Below are positions 50,698 to 60,095 of a stretch of DNA of 64,000 nt, piece after piece. Positions within the stretch are counted from its first letter, which is position 1; each line of letters starts with the position of its first letter. The DNA is taken from assembly GCF_003993795.1 (NCBI RefSeq), contig NZ_RWKV01000008.1, forward strand, positions 1,302,001 through 1,366,000. The letters run 5' to 3'. Both the position numbers and the translations under genes were made by a program. The stretch is from Aquabacter cavernae (GTDB lineage: Bacteria; Pseudomonadota; Alphaproteobacteria; Rhizobiales; Xanthobacteraceae). Under the pieces are notes generated by a model. That model saw nothing but the letters and a program-made list of their open reading frames with translations. It was not told where the DNA came from and made no database searches.

Positions 50698-50741
50698 TCT
50701 TTGCCGCGCCCCGGCGCGGTCTTTCCGGCCGGGAGACACCC

Positions 50742-51866
50742 ATGGACCTCGCCGTCATCGCCCTTTCCGCCCGCCCGCTTGCCGCCAGCGCCTCGCGCGC
50801 GGGGCTGGCGGCGCTGGCGCTGGACCTGTTCGCGGACCTCGACACCTGCGCCCATGCGGCCCGCTGCGTGCGGGTGCACAAGAAAGGCGGCCTCGCCTTT
50901 GACGGGGACGACCTGCTCCAGGCGCTCGCCTCCCTCTCCCCGCCGGGCCTGCCGGTGGTGCTGGGGGGTGGGTTCGAGCATGACACGGGGCTCATGCAGC
51001 GCATCGGCGAGCGCAACCCCATCCTGGGCAACATGGCCGAGACGGTGCGCCTGCTGAAGGACCCGCTGGCGCTCTCCGCCCTGTGCGGGCATCTGCGGGT
51101 GCCCTTCCCGGCTGTGACGCTGGAGGCACCTGCGGGCGCGCTGCAGGAAACCGCCCTGGTGGAGAAACAGATCGGCGGCCTCGGCGGCTCCCATGTGCGT
51201 GCGCGTGCGGCCGGGGACGTGAGCCCGCCTGCGCCGGGCCGCTATCTCCAGGCGCGGGTGGAGGGCGACACCTATTCCCTCGTCCTTCTCTGCAACGGCA
51301 CGGATTCCCGCGTGGTGGGCGCGGTGCGCCAATGGACGGCGCCGAGCCCCGACCAGCCGTTCCGCTATGGCGGCGCGCTCGGCCCGGTGGCCCTGCCGGG
51401 CGGACATGGCGGCGCCATTCTTCGCGGCGCGCAGACCATCGCCCAGGTGTGCGGCCTTGTGGGCATCGTCTCCTTCGACGTGGTGATCGGCCCCTCCGGC
51501 TGGTGGCTGCTGGAGATCAATCCCCGCCCCGGCTCCAGCCTGGAAATCCTGGACGTGGACCCGCTTCCCCCGCTGCTGGCGCTGCATCTGGCTGCCTGCG
51601 GAGGCAAGCTGCCCAAAGCCCTTCCCACCCCTCGGGGCGTGTCGGCCACCGCCGTCCTCTATGCGGACGCGGACGTGATGATCCCGCCCGGCGACTGGCC
51701 CGCGGACGTGGGCGACCGGCTTGCGGCCGGCAGCGTCATCCCCCGGGGCGCGCCCATCTGCACGGTCAAGGCCCAGGCCGCGACACCCGAAGCCACGCGC
51801 GTGGCGGTGGAGGCGCGCCTCGCCGAGATGCGCGGGCGGCTCGGTTTGCCCTCGCCGGACGCCTGA
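50742..51866 (+). CDS. ATP-grasp protein, possibly for tetrahydromethanopterin synthesis
   Basis: 374 residues. The N-terminal part (MDLAVIALSARPLAASASRA, LALDLFADLDTC, PVVLGGGFEHDTGLMQRIGE, NPILGNMAETVRLLKDPLAL) and the ATP-grasp end (WWLLEINPRPGSSLEILDVD) resemble the Orf17-type ATP-grasp proteins that methylotrophs carry for tetrahydromethanopterin. The next gene is a dihydroneopterin-aldolase-like protein, which supports a pterin role. The assignment rests on memory of the family and needs a search. Confidence 0.75.
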   Translation: MDLAVIALSARPLAASASRAGLAALALDLFADLDTCAHAARCVRVHKKGGLAFDGDDLLQALASLSPPGLPVVLGGGFEHDTGLMQRIGERNPILGNMAETVRLLKDPLALSALCGHLRVPFPAVTLEAPAGALQETALVEKQIGGLGGSHVRARAAGDVSPPAPGRYLQARVEGDTYSLVLLCNGTDSRVVGAVRQWTAPSPDQPFRYGGALGPVALPGGHGGAILRGAQTIAQVCGLVGIVSFDVVIGPSGWWLLEINPRPGSSLEILDVDPLPPLLALHLAACGGKLPKALPTPRGVSATAVLYADADVMIPPGDWPADVGDRLAAGSVIPRGAPICTVKAQAATPEATRVAVEARLAEMRGRLGLPSPDA

Positions 51867-51998
51867 GGGATGATGCGTGGCGCCTGAGAAGCATCCGCGC
51901 GGCGGCGCTCGAAGACCCGAGCGGACGATCATGATCCTTCCATCGCCTCGACGGGGCGACGGTATTCCAGCTTTCCTTTTTGCCGGCGGCCAGATGCC

Positions 51999-52433
51999 AT
52001 GATGGACCCTTCCGACCCCATTGCCCTCGCGGCAGAAGATGCCGAAGCGAGCGCCGCGCCGGCGCCCGGCCGCCGCGACCGCATCTTCCTGCGCGGCCTG
52101 CAATTCTACGCCCGCCACGGCGCCAAGAAGGCCGAGCAGGTGATCGGCCAGCGCTTCGTGGTGGATGTGGACTGGTGGCACGACACCCGCCCCGCCGCCT
52201 GGGCCGACGACATCGCGCTGACCGTCTCCTACCAGGACGTGTACGAGCATGTGCGCGCGGTGGTGGAGGATGACCTCGTCCAGCTCATCGAGACGCTGGC
52301 GGAGCGCATCGCCACGCGCCTGCTGGACCATTTCCAGCTCATGGAACAGGTGCGCGTGGTGGTGCACAAGCCAGGCGCGCCCATTACCGGCGTATTCGGC
52401 GACGTAGGCGTCGAGATCCTGCGCAGCCGCTGA
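51999..52433 (+). CDS. folB: Dihydroneopterin aldolase (FolB-like)
   Basis: 144 residues; start at ATG 51999 or the adjacent ATG at 52002. The FolB fold is seen in IFLRGLQFYARHGAKKAEQV, GQRFVVDVDWWHDTRPAAWA, DDIALTVSYQDVYEHVRAVV, LIETLAERIATRLLDHF and RVVVHKPGAPITG. It cleaves 7,8-dihydroneopterin in folate synthesis; in a methylotroph a second copy may serve methanopterin. An N-terminal extension of about 28 residues is not usual. The 132-bp spacer upstream holds no feature I can support. Confidence 0.88.
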   Translation: MMDPSDPIALAAEDAEASAAPAPGRRDRIFLRGLQFYARHGAKKAEQVIGQRFVVDVDWWHDTRPAAWADDIALTVSYQDVYEHVRAVVEDDLVQLIETLAERIATRLLDHFQLMEQVRVVVHKPGAPITGVFGDVGVEILRSR

Positions 52434-52501
52434 GCGGCCCCTCGACGCATCGACCCAGTTACGCCATAAGAACGCGCAAATTGGCCGATGGAGAAGCATC
52501 C

Positions 52502-53485
52502 GTGAGCGTGACCCTTCAGGCGTTCCTGCGTGACTATGCCGGAACGGACCCTCGCAAGCTGGCGGTGGCGGATGCGGTGTCGCGCATCGCGGAAGCGGGC
52601 ATCGCCATCGCGGATCTGGTGGCCCAGGGGCCCCTGGCCGACCACTTCGCCAAGGTGCGCGGCGACGAGGCGAATGCCGGCGGCGACACCCAGAAGGAAC
52701 TGGACGTGATCGCCGAGGAAGCGATCATCGCCAAGCTCAAGAGCGGCCCCGTGGCCTTCCTCGGCTCGGAAGAGAGCGAGACCCCCATCCCGCTCAATGC
52801 GGACGGCAGCCTCGTGGTGGCCGTGGATCCGCTGGACGGCTCCTCCAACATCGACACCAACGTGTCGGTGGGCACCATCTATTCGGTCCTGCCCTATGAC
52901 GCGGCGAGCTTCCCCGATCCGACGGCGGCGCTGATGCAGAAGGGCTCCGCGCAGCTTGCGGCGGGCTTCCTCATCTACGGTCCGTCCACGGTTCTGGTCT
53001 CCACGCTCGGCGCGGGCACGCAGGTGTTCGCGCTGGACCGCGCCAGCGGTGACTTCATCCTCGCCAAGGCGGCGGTGGAGATTGCGGCGGCGACCAAGGA
53101 ATACGGGGTGAACCAGTCCAACATGCGCCATTGGGAAGAGCCCATGCGGCGCTATATCGAGGACTGCCTCGCGGGCAAGGACGGCCCCCGCGCCAAGGAC
53201 TTCAACATGCGCTGGGTGGGCTCCATGGTGGCCGACGCCTTCCGCATCTTCACGCGCGGCGGCGTCTACATCTATTCCGGCGACAAGCGGAAGGGCTATG
53301 AGAATGGCCGCCTGCGGCTGATCTACGAGGCCAATCCGGTGGCCTTCATCACCGAGCAGGCCCAGGGCGCGGCCACGGACGGCACCACCCGCATCCTCGA
53401 CATCACGCCCCAGAAGCTGCACCAGCGCATCCCGCTGGTGTTCGGCTCGCGCGAGGAAGTGGCGAAGATCGCGTCTTATTATTGA
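52502..53485 (+). CDS. fbp: Class I fructose-1,6-bisphosphatase
   Basis: 327 residues from a GTG at 52502 (VSVTLQAFLRDYAGTDPRKL) with GGAG 8 bp upstream; a TTG at 52481 is possible. Typical motifs: GGDTQKELDVIAEEAIIAKL, FLGSEESETPI, VAVDPLDGSSNIDTNVSVGT and FTRGGVYIYSGDKRKGYENG. It dephosphorylates fructose-1,6-bisphosphate in gluconeogenesis and, in autotrophs, in the Calvin cycle. It is not inside a cbb operon here. Confidence 0.96.
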   Translation: MSVTLQAFLRDYAGTDPRKLAVADAVSRIAEAGIAIADLVAQGPLADHFAKVRGDEANAGGDTQKELDVIAEEAIIAKLKSGPVAFLGSEESETPIPLNADGSLVVAVDPLDGSSNIDTNVSVGTIYSVLPYDAASFPDPTAALMQKGSAQLAAGFLIYGPSTVLVSTLGAGTQVFALDRASGDFILAKAAVEIAAATKEYGVNQSNMRHWEEPMRRYIEDCLAGKDGPRAKDFNMRWVGSMVADAFRIFTRGGVYIYSGDKRKGYENGRLRLIYEANPVAFITEQAQGAATDGTTRILDITPQKLHQRIPLVFGSREEVAKIASYY

Positions 53486-53561
53486 GGATACGAGGCGGCC
53501 GTGCCCGCGCGCGGCCTGCCCCCTTCCCCTGCATTCAGGGAGGGCTGGCTGAGCCCTCGCC

Positions 53562-54173
53562 TCACATCTTGTCGATGGCGAACATGGGCTGTGCGCCGCG
53601 CAGTTCCGACTCGGGAACCCGCGCGGCGGCGGTTCGCAGCTTCGGCAGGATCTCGTCCACATGATCCGCCACAAGGATCTCCACCGGGTTCGCGCCGCCG
53701 ATGAAGGCGGAGGCCCGCATGTGATCCAGCAGCGAGAGCAGCGGGTCCCAGAAGCCGGCAATGTTGGCGATGAGGATCGGCTTGCGGTGACGCCCGAGCT
53801 GCGCCCAGGTGAGCTGCTCCACAAGTTCCTCCAGCGTGCCGACGCCGCCGGGAAACGCCACGAAGGCATCGGCGCGCTCGAACATGAGGCGCTTGCGCTC
53901 GTGCATGTCCTGCGTCACCACCATCTCGGCGTCGTGCTCGAACGCCCGTTCGCGTGAGATGAGGAAGTGCGGGATGATGCCGGTCACCTGACCGCCGTTC
54001 AGGGCGACCGCCGTCGCCACTTCCCCCATGAGGCCCACGCCGCCGCCGCCATAGACGAGGCGGATGCCGTTGCGGGCGAGTTGGGTGCCGAAGTGCCGTG
54101 CATCCTCGGCGAACAGGGGATCGGCACCTTTCGAGGAGCCACAATAGACACAGATACTTTCAATCGAGGCCAT
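53562..54173 (-). CDS. LOG-family nucleotide 5'-monophosphate phosphoribohydrolase
   Basis: 203 residues from the ATG at 54173 (MASIESICVYCGSSKGADPL). Rossmann-like TIGR00730/LOG protein: RLVYGGGGVGLMGEVATAVA, MHERKRLMFERADAFVAFPG and the signature PGGVGTLEELVEQLTW. These enzymes release the base from cytokinin riboside phosphates or purine nucleotides. Divergent from the ArsR gene over 151 bp. Confidence 0.94.
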   Translation of the reverse strand: MASIESICVYCGSSKGADPLFAEDARHFGTQLARNGIRLVYGGGGVGLMGEVATAVALNGGQVTGIIPHFLISRERAFEHDAEMVVTQDMHERKRLMFERADAFVAFPGGVGTLEELVEQLTWAQLGRHRKPILIANIAGFWDPLLSLLDHMRASAFIGGANPVEILVADHVDEILPKLRTAAARVPESELRGAQPMFAIDKM

Positions 54174-54303
54174 GGCGCTCACTGTAGCAGTTTTGTGCAG
54201 TGCGTCACGGGGGCGACCCCATCTTTCCGTGCCGTCCACCATGGCGGGGACCGCCGACGAAACAATGACGGCGCGCGGAAGATCGGTTGATTGTGACAAG
54301 GCC

Positions 54304-54326
54304 ATCGTTTATCGGCGATTTACGAT
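54304..54326 (+). promoter_or_regulatory. Inverted repeat over the ArsR start codon
   Basis: ATCGTTTATC (54304-54313), GGC, then GATTTACGAT (54317-54326). The arms match at 9 of 10 positions. The right arm runs into the ATG at 54325. A bound repressor here would block both transcription and translation start. Confidence 0.6.
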
Positions 54327-54660
54327 GGACGGACCTCTTCTTCACCAATTGGCCGATCGCCTGAAGGCGCTCTCCCACCCCGCCCGGCTCAAGGTGCTGG
54401 TGACGCTGGCGGGCGGGGACGGCTGTCAGTGCGGCGCCATCGTCGCGGGCCTGCCCCTGGCGCAGTCCACCGTCTCGCAACATATAAAGGTTCTGCTGGA
54501 GGCGGGCCTGATCCGGGGGGGCACGGAAAAGGGGCGCGCCTGCTACTGTCTCGACGCGGAAGCGCTCGCCACGCTACGCCGGGATCTCGACATTCTGTTC
54601 TCCGCCTTGCATGCGCCCGCGCCCGATGCGGCATGCGAGCCCGAAAAGGCCCACGTTTGA
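54325..54660 (+). CDS. ArsR-family transcriptional regulator
   Basis: 111 residues from the ATG at 54325. Winged helix: LLHQLADRLKALSHPARLKV, LVTLAGGDGCQCGAIVAGLP, LAQSTVSQHIKVLLEAGLIR. GCQCGAI lies where metal-sensing ArsR proteins have their cysteine pair (ELCVCDL), so a metal or thiol sensor is possible. The stop and next ATG are one base apart, so it surely shares its message with the Atm1-like exporter. No SD is seen; the message may be leaderless. Confidence 0.9.
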   Translation: MDGPLLHQLADRLKALSHPARLKVLVTLAGGDGCQCGAIVAGLPLAQSTVSQHIKVLLEAGLIRGGTEKGRACYCLDAEALATLRRDLDILFSALHAPAPDAACEPEKAHV

Positions 54661-54661
54661 C

Positions 54662-56620
54662 ATGTCCGACATGACCCGGCCGGGATCGTCCCGGCGTTCG
54701 TTCAAGGCCGTCTCGGCGGCCGGGGGCGCGCTGCTCGCGACCGTGCGCGCGCTCTGGCCCTATCTGTGGCCGCAGGATCGCGCGGACCTGCGCCGCCGCG
54801 TGGTGGCGACCCTGCTGCTGCTGTTCCTCGCCAAGCTCGCCACCATGGCGGTGCCCTTCTTCTTCAAATGGGCCACCGACGCGCTGGCCCATGTGCCGGA
54901 CGACCAGGGCGACCCGGAGATCGCCTGGCTGCTGGCCGCCCCCGTGCTGCTGACGCTTGCCTATGGCGGCTCGCGCGTCGTGATGGCGGGCATCACCCAG
55001 CTGCGCGACGGCATGTTCGCCCAGGTGGCGCTCCATGCGGTGCGCAAGCTGGCGCTGGAAACCTTCGACCACATGCATGCTCTGTCCTTGCGCTTCCATC
55101 TGGAGCGCAAGACGGGCGGCCTCACCCGCGTTCTGGAGCGGGCGCGCGAGGGCATCGAGACCATCGTGCGCATGCTGATGCTCCAGCTCGCGCCCACCAT
55201 CGTCGAACTGGTGCTGGTGCTCGTCGTATTGGCCGTCGCCTTCGACTGGCGCTACGTGGCGGTCGTGGTGACCATGGTGGTGCTCTACACATGGTTCACC
55301 TATGTCGCGAGCGAGTGGCGCATCTCCATCCGCCGCGACATGAACGAGAGCGACACCGAGGCCAACACCAAGGCCGTGGACAGCCTCCTGAACTACGAGA
55401 CGGTGAAGTATTTCGGCGCGGAGCGCTGGGAAAGCGCGCGCTACGACAAGTCGGTGGCCCGCTATGAGAGTGCCACCGTGCGCACCTTCACCTCGCTCGC
55501 CTGGCTCAATGCCGGGCAGGCGGTGATCTTCACCCTGGGCCTCACCGCCACCATGGTGTTGGCCGCCTTCGACGTGCGCTCCGGCCGCCAGAGCGTCGGC
55601 GCCTTCGTCATGGTCAATGCCATGATGATCCAGCTGTACCAGCCGCTGAACTTCCTCGGCATGATCTATCGCGAGATCAAGCAGGCCATCGTCGACATTG
55701 AGGCCATGTTCACCGTGCTGGCCCGCGATCCCGAAATCGAGGACGCCCCCGACGCGGCGCCGCTGGTGGTGGCGGGCGGGACGGTGCGGTTCGAGGACGT
55801 GCACTTCTCCTACGATCCGGGGCGCGAGATCCTGCGCGGCGTCACCTTCGAGGTTCCGGCGGGGCGCACATTGGCCATTGTCGGCCCCTCCGGCGCGGGC
55901 AAGAGCACCCTCTCGCGCCTGCTCTATCGCTTCTATGATGTCTCCTCGGGGCGCATCACCATTGACGGGCAGGACCTGCGGGCGGTGACGCAGGACAGCC
56001 TGCGCGCCGCCATCGGCATGGTTCCCCAAGACACGGTGCTGTTCAACGACACCATCGCCTACAACATCCGCTATGGGCGCTTCGGCGCGAGCGAGGCGGA
56101 AGTGGAGGCGGCCGCCGGGCTGGCGCAGATCGACGCCTTCATCCGCGCCACCCCCAAGGGCTACCAGACCGAGGTGGGCGAGCGGGGGCTGAAGCTCTCC
56201 GGCGGCGAGAAGCAGCGGGTCGCCATCGCCCGCACCATCCTGAAGGCGCCGCCCATCCTGGTTCTGGACGAGGCCACCTCGGCCCTGGACAGCCACACGG
56301 AGCGGGACATCCAGGAAGCCCTGGACGGCGTCTCGCGCGGGCGCACCACTTTGGTCATCGCCCACCGCCTCTCCACCGTGGTGAATGCCGACCGCATCAT
56401 CGTCCTCGCCAAGGGCCGGATCGCGGAGCAGGGAACCCATGGCGAGCTTCTGGAGCTGAACGGGGTCTATGCCGCGCTCTGGCAGCGCCAGCGGGAAGCG
56501 GACGACGCACGCGAGCGCCTGCGTGCCGCTGGGGAAGAGGAGAGCGCGTCGGAAAAGCGGGAGGTTTCAGCAGGTTCGGCAACAAACCGGACGTTGCCCG
56601 AGCCGTCGGGAGCGTGGTAG
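54662..56620 (+). CDS. Atm1/HMT1-type ABC exporter (permease and ATPase fused)
   Basis: 652 residues from the ATG at 54662. Six membrane helices (about 40-310), with NYETVKYFGAERWESARYDK, a sequence typical of Atm1. The ATPase (about 375-610) has Walker A GPSGAGKST, signature LSGGEKQRVAIARTILKAPP and Walker B ILVLDEATSALD. Bacterial Atm1 proteins export glutathione-bound metals or persulfides. Coupling to an ArsR gene fits a metal-stress exporter. Its end overlaps the next gene start. Confidence 0.94.
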   Translation: MSDMTRPGSSRRSFKAVSAAGGALLATVRALWPYLWPQDRADLRRRVVATLLLLFLAKLATMAVPFFFKWATDALAHVPDDQGDPEIAWLLAAPVLLTLAYGGSRVVMAGITQLRDGMFAQVALHAVRKLALETFDHMHALSLRFHLERKTGGLTRVLERAREGIETIVRMLMLQLAPTIVELVLVLVVLAVAFDWRYVAVVVTMVVLYTWFTYVASEWRISIRRDMNESDTEANTKAVDSLLNYETVKYFGAERWESARYDKSVARYESATVRTFTSLAWLNAGQAVIFTLGLTATMVLAAFDVRSGRQSVGAFVMVNAMMIQLYQPLNFLGMIYREIKQAIVDIEAMFTVLARDPEIEDAPDAAPLVVAGGTVRFEDVHFSYDPGREILRGVTFEVPAGRTLAIVGPSGAGKSTLSRLLYRFYDVSSGRITIDGQDLRAVTQDSLRAAIGMVPQDTVLFNDTIAYNIRYGRFGASEAEVEAAAGLAQIDAFIRATPKGYQTEVGERGLKLSGGEKQRVAIARTILKAPPILVLDEATSALDSHTERDIQEALDGVSRGRTTLVIAHRLSTVVNADRIIVLAKGRIAEQGTHGELLELNGVYAALWQRQREADDARERLRAAGEEESASEKREVSAGSATNRTLPEPSGAW

Positions 56621-58404
56621 CAAAAAACCAGAGCACCTCCGGATTCAAGGGCTGCCGCGTGACCGGCGATCTCTTCTTGGCCTCCGCCTCCCCCGCCCCC
56701 AAGCTGCGGGTGGGCCTGCTGATTGACGGCCCCGAATTACCGGCCGTCTTCGCGGCCATGGTGGATGACATCCAGCGCTCGAGCTTCGCCGAGATCGTGC
56801 TTGTGGTGCGCAATGCCGGGGGCGCGGGCGCCGCGCCGCGGCCCGCCTCCCTCGCGGCCCGGGCACTGAAATTCCTGCGCACACCCGAGCTTCGCCACGC
56901 CATCGCCTATGCGCTCTATCTCCGGCTGGACGAAAAGCGCAGCCGGCGCGCGGGCGAGGACCCCACCCGGCGCGTGGACTGTTCCGAGCGCTTGCGCGGC
57001 ATTCCCCAGCTTGCAGTGGCGCCCCTCGTTAGCGGCCATGTGCAGCGCTTCCCGCCGGAGGCGCTGGACGCCATCCGGGCGGTGAAGCTCGACGTTTTCG
57101 TGCGGTTCGGATTCAACATCCTGAAGGGCGACATCCTCACCGCCGCCCGCTACGGCATCTGGTCCTTCCACCACGGCGACAATGATTTCTATCGCGGCTC
57201 CCCGCCTTATTTCTGGGAGATGACGGAGGACAATCCGCGCGCCGGCGTGATCCTCCAGGTCCTCAGCGAGAAGCTGGATGACGGGCTCGTCCTGGCGAAG
57301 GGGCAATATGCCAATGAGGGCGGCGTCTCCCTCTACCTCACCCGCATGGGGCCATACTGGGGATCGGCCTATTTCCTCATCTGGAAGCTGAAGCAGTTGC
57401 ACGAGCAGGGCTTCGAGGCGCTGAAGGCCCAGGCCGTGCCGCCCGCCCCCTATGCGGGCCGCCAAAAGCTCTACAAGAAGCCGAAGAACCGCGATGTGCT
57501 GGGCTGGCTCGCGCGCGCGGTGCGCGACAAGCTGGCCGAGCGGCTGGGGCGCCGCATCCAGCATTGGCAGACCGCCGTGCGGCGGGACGTGGACATGCCG
57601 TCCGTCCGGCCCGGCACGGGGGCCTTGGACCTTTCCCGCTTCGCCTTCTTCGCGGCCCCCAAGGGGCATTTCTACGCCGACCCCATGCTGTTCGTCCATG
57701 AGGGGCGCACCTACCTCTTCCTTGAGGATTACGACTATGCCGCCGACCGCGGCGACATCGCGGTGATGGACATCACCGACGGCGTGCCGCAGACGGCGGA
57801 CATCTGCCTCGCCACCGGCTCCCACCTCTCTTATCCGCTCGTCTTCGCCCATGACGGCGCGCTCTACATGATCCCCGAGAGCATGGCGGCGGGCGAGGTT
57901 GCGCTCTACCGGGCCGAGCTGTTCCCCCACCGCTGGGTGAAGGAGAAGGTGCTGTTCCGGGGACCCGTGGTGGACACGACGCCCTACCTGAAGGACGGCG
58001 TCTGGTATTTTTTCGCCACCTTCCTCGCGCCCGGCACCAAGGCCACGTCCCTGCATTTGTTCACGGCGGACAGCCTCACCGGGGAGTGGCGCCTTCATCC
58101 CGCCAGCCCGCTCTCCAACGATGTGCGCGACGCGCGCTGCGCCGGGCGCATCGTGGAGCAGGACGGGGTGCTCTACCGCCCCGCCCAGGACTGCTCGGGC
58201 ACCTATGGGCGGGCCATACGTTTCTGCCGCATCGACCGCCTGACGCCCGACGACTATGCGGAGACCCCGGTCCTGGAAGTGGGGCCCGATGCGGTGCCGG
58301 CCTTTGCCGGGCAGCCGTGCGAGGGCATCCACACCTATGACCGCGCCGGGCGGTTCGAGGTGATCGACGCCAAGTACAGCCTGCCCCGGACCGAGATCCT
58401 GTGA
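56614..58404 (+). CDS. Two-domain protein: formyltransferase-like plus GINT1-like beta-propeller
   Basis: 596 residues from a GTG at 56614; a second GTG at 56659 (VTGDLFLASA) is equally possible. N-terminal half: LDVFVRFGFNILKGDILTAA and WSFHHGDNDFYRGSPPYFWE, as in a formyltransferase-like fold. C-terminal half (about 345-596): FFAAPKGHFYADPMLFVHEG, YPLVFAHDGALYMIPESMAA, VWYFFATFLAPGT, RDARCAGRIVEQDGVLYRPA, a five-bladed propeller like that of glucosamine inositolphosphorylceramide transferase 1. It may modify a sugar on lipid or polysaccharide. It overlaps the ABC gene by 7 bp. The function is unknown. Confidence 0.8.
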   Translation: MVAKNQSTSGFKGCRVTGDLFLASASPAPKLRVGLLIDGPELPAVFAAMVDDIQRSSFAEIVLVVRNAGGAGAAPRPASLAARALKFLRTPELRHAIAYALYLRLDEKRSRRAGEDPTRRVDCSERLRGIPQLAVAPLVSGHVQRFPPEALDAIRAVKLDVFVRFGFNILKGDILTAARYGIWSFHHGDNDFYRGSPPYFWEMTEDNPRAGVILQVLSEKLDDGLVLAKGQYANEGGVSLYLTRMGPYWGSAYFLIWKLKQLHEQGFEALKAQAVPPAPYAGRQKLYKKPKNRDVLGWLARAVRDKLAERLGRRIQHWQTAVRRDVDMPSVRPGTGALDLSRFAFFAAPKGHFYADPMLFVHEGRTYLFLEDYDYAADRGDIAVMDITDGVPQTADICLATGSHLSYPLVFAHDGALYMIPESMAAGEVALYRAELFPHRWVKEKVLFRGPVVDTTPYLKDGVWYFFATFLAPGTKATSLHLFTADSLTGEWRLHPASPLSNDVRDARCAGRIVEQDGVLYRPAQDCSGTYGRAIRFCRIDRLTPDDYAETPVLEVGPDAVPAFAGQPCEGIHTYDRAGRFEVIDAKYSLPRTEIL

Positions 58405-58481
58405 GGAGCGCCCGCCCACAGCGTGATTTGACGCCTTGCCGGGGGCGCACTACCTATCGGGCTCCGTAAAGGGAGCCGCGT

Positions 58482-59183
58482 GTGTCCATCCTCGCCAGCA
58501 TCCGCAAGACCATTCCGCCCGTCCATCGCGAAGGCTATCCGTTCATCGCCATCGCGGCGGTGCTCACGCTGGTCATTTTCCTGGTGTCCACCTTCTGGGG
58601 GATGCTGGCGCTCGGCCTCACGGTCTGGACCGCCTTGTTCTTCCGCGACCCCCAGCGCGTCACGCCCATCCGCGAGGGTCTGGTGGTATCGCCCGCGGAC
58701 GGGGTCATCTCGCAGATCACCCTCGCGATCCCCCCGCGCGAGCTGGATCTCTCCGACACGCCGCTCCTGCGGGTCTCGGTCTTCATGAACGTGTTCAACG
58801 TGCATGTGAACCGCGCGCCGGTCACCGGCCGCGTGGCGCGCATCGCCTACAAGCCGGGCATCTTCCTCAATGCGGACCTGGACAAGGCGAGCGAGGACAA
58901 TGAGCGCAACGGCTTCATCTTCCAGACCGCCTTCGGGCCGGTGGGCTGCGTGCAGATTGCGGGTCTCATCGCCCGGCGCATCGTGTGCTTCGTGCGCGAG
59001 GGCGAGGAGATGGGCGCGGGCGAGCGCTTCGGCCTGATCCGGTTCGGCTCGCGGGTGGACATCTATCTGCCGCCGGGCACGCGCCTTCTGGTGGCCGAAG
59101 GCCAGCTCGCCACGGCCGGCGAGACCATGATTGCGGATTTCGCCGCCCAAGGCGGGCGCGACACCGCTTACCGGGTCAGCTGA
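58482..59183 (+). CDS. psd: Phosphatidylserine decarboxylase proenzyme
   Basis: 233 residues from a GTG at 58482. Short type-II-like form with one N-terminal membrane segment (about 22-52), [47 protein letters not shown] and the self-cleavage site [12 protein letters not shown] (G189-S190 produces the pyruvoyl group). It makes phosphatidylethanolamine from phosphatidylserine. pssA follows after 6 bp. Confidence 0.96.
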   Translation: MSILASIRKTIPPVHREGYPFIAIAAVLTLVIFLVSTFWGMLALGLTVWTALFFRDPQRVTPIREGLVVSPADGVISQITLAIPPRELDLSDTPLLRVSVFMNVFNVHVNRAPVTGRVARIAYKPGIFLNADLDKASEDNERNGFIFQTAFGPVGCVQIAGLIARRIVCFVREGEEMGAGERFGLIRFGSRVDIYLPPGTRLLVAEGQLATAGETMIADFAAQGGRDTAYRVS

Positions 59184-59189
59184 GGTCCC

Positions 59190-60035
59190 ATGGCGCCGCT
59201 CTTTCCCCCGTTCGATCCGGAGGGCAAGCCCCGCTTCGGCACCTTCGGGCGCATTCCGCTGCGCGTGCTCATTCCCAATCTCGTCACGCTGCTGGCCCTG
59301 TGCTCCGGCCTCACGGCCGTGCGCATGGCGGTGGAGGACCGGTTCGAGCTGGCGCTCGCCGCCATCGTCTTCGCCGCCATCCTGGACGGGGTGGACGGGC
59401 GGCTTGCCCGCGCGCTCAAGGGCACCTCGCGCTTCGGCGCGGAGTTGGACAGCCTCGCGGACTTCGTGAATTTCGGCTGCGTTCCCGCCCTCATTCTCTA
59501 CATGTGGGGCCTGGACGAGGTCGGCTCCATGGGCTGGATCGCGGCGCTCCTGTTCGCCATCTGCGCGGCACTGCGCCTTGCGCGCTTCAATGTGATGCTG
59601 GACGACCCCGACCGTCCGCCCTTCGCCGCCGACTTCTTCACCGGCATTCCCGCTCCTGCCGGGGCCATCACGGTGCTGCTGCCGGTCTATCTGGAGCTTG
59701 TGGGCGTGCCGCACGGTTCGGCCACCGCACCTTTGGCCATGATCTACACCATCGCCATCGGCGTGCTCATGATCTCCAAGCTGCCCGCATGGTCCGGCAA
59801 GACGCTGGGCAAGAAGGTGCGGCGCGACATGGTGCTGCCGCTGTTCGTGCTGGTCGCTTTGTTCGCGGGCCTGCTGGCGAGCTATCCGTGGCTCGTCCTG
59901 TCCGTCTGCTCCGTGCTCTATCTGGCCTTCCTCCCGCTCTCCACCCTGCGCTACCGGGCGTTGCTGGCGGACTATGAGGCCGAGCAGGCGCGCGAGGCGG
60001 CCTCCGGCGGGGCGCCCTCCGACGTGGCGCCCTGA
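59190..60035 (+). CDS. pssA: CDP-diacylglycerol--serine O-phosphatidyltransferase
   Basis: 281 residues. CDP-alcohol phosphatidyltransferase motif DGVDGRLARALKGTSRFGAE, then LDSLADFVNFG, matching DxxDGxxARx8Gx3Dx3D. About eight membrane helices. It supplies phosphatidylserine to Psd, encoded just upstream; the pair makes the cell's phosphatidylethanolamine. Confidence 0.96.
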   Translation: MAPLFPPFDPEGKPRFGTFGRIPLRVLIPNLVTLLALCSGLTAVRMAVEDRFELALAAIVFAAILDGVDGRLARALKGTSRFGAELDSLADFVNFGCVPALILYMWGLDEVGSMGWIAALLFAICAALRLARFNVMLDDPDRPPFAADFFTGIPAPAGAITVLLPVYLELVGVPHGSATAPLAMIYTIAIGVLMISKLPAWSGKTLGKKVRRDMVLPLFVLVALFAGLLASYPWLVLSVCSVLYLAFLPLSTLRYRALLADYEAEQAREAASGGAPSDVAP

Positions 60036-60095
60036 GCGCCGGCGTCCCGTAATTCATCCGTCAACAGAATGCGCGAGGCTGCGGGGCTTTCGCGC

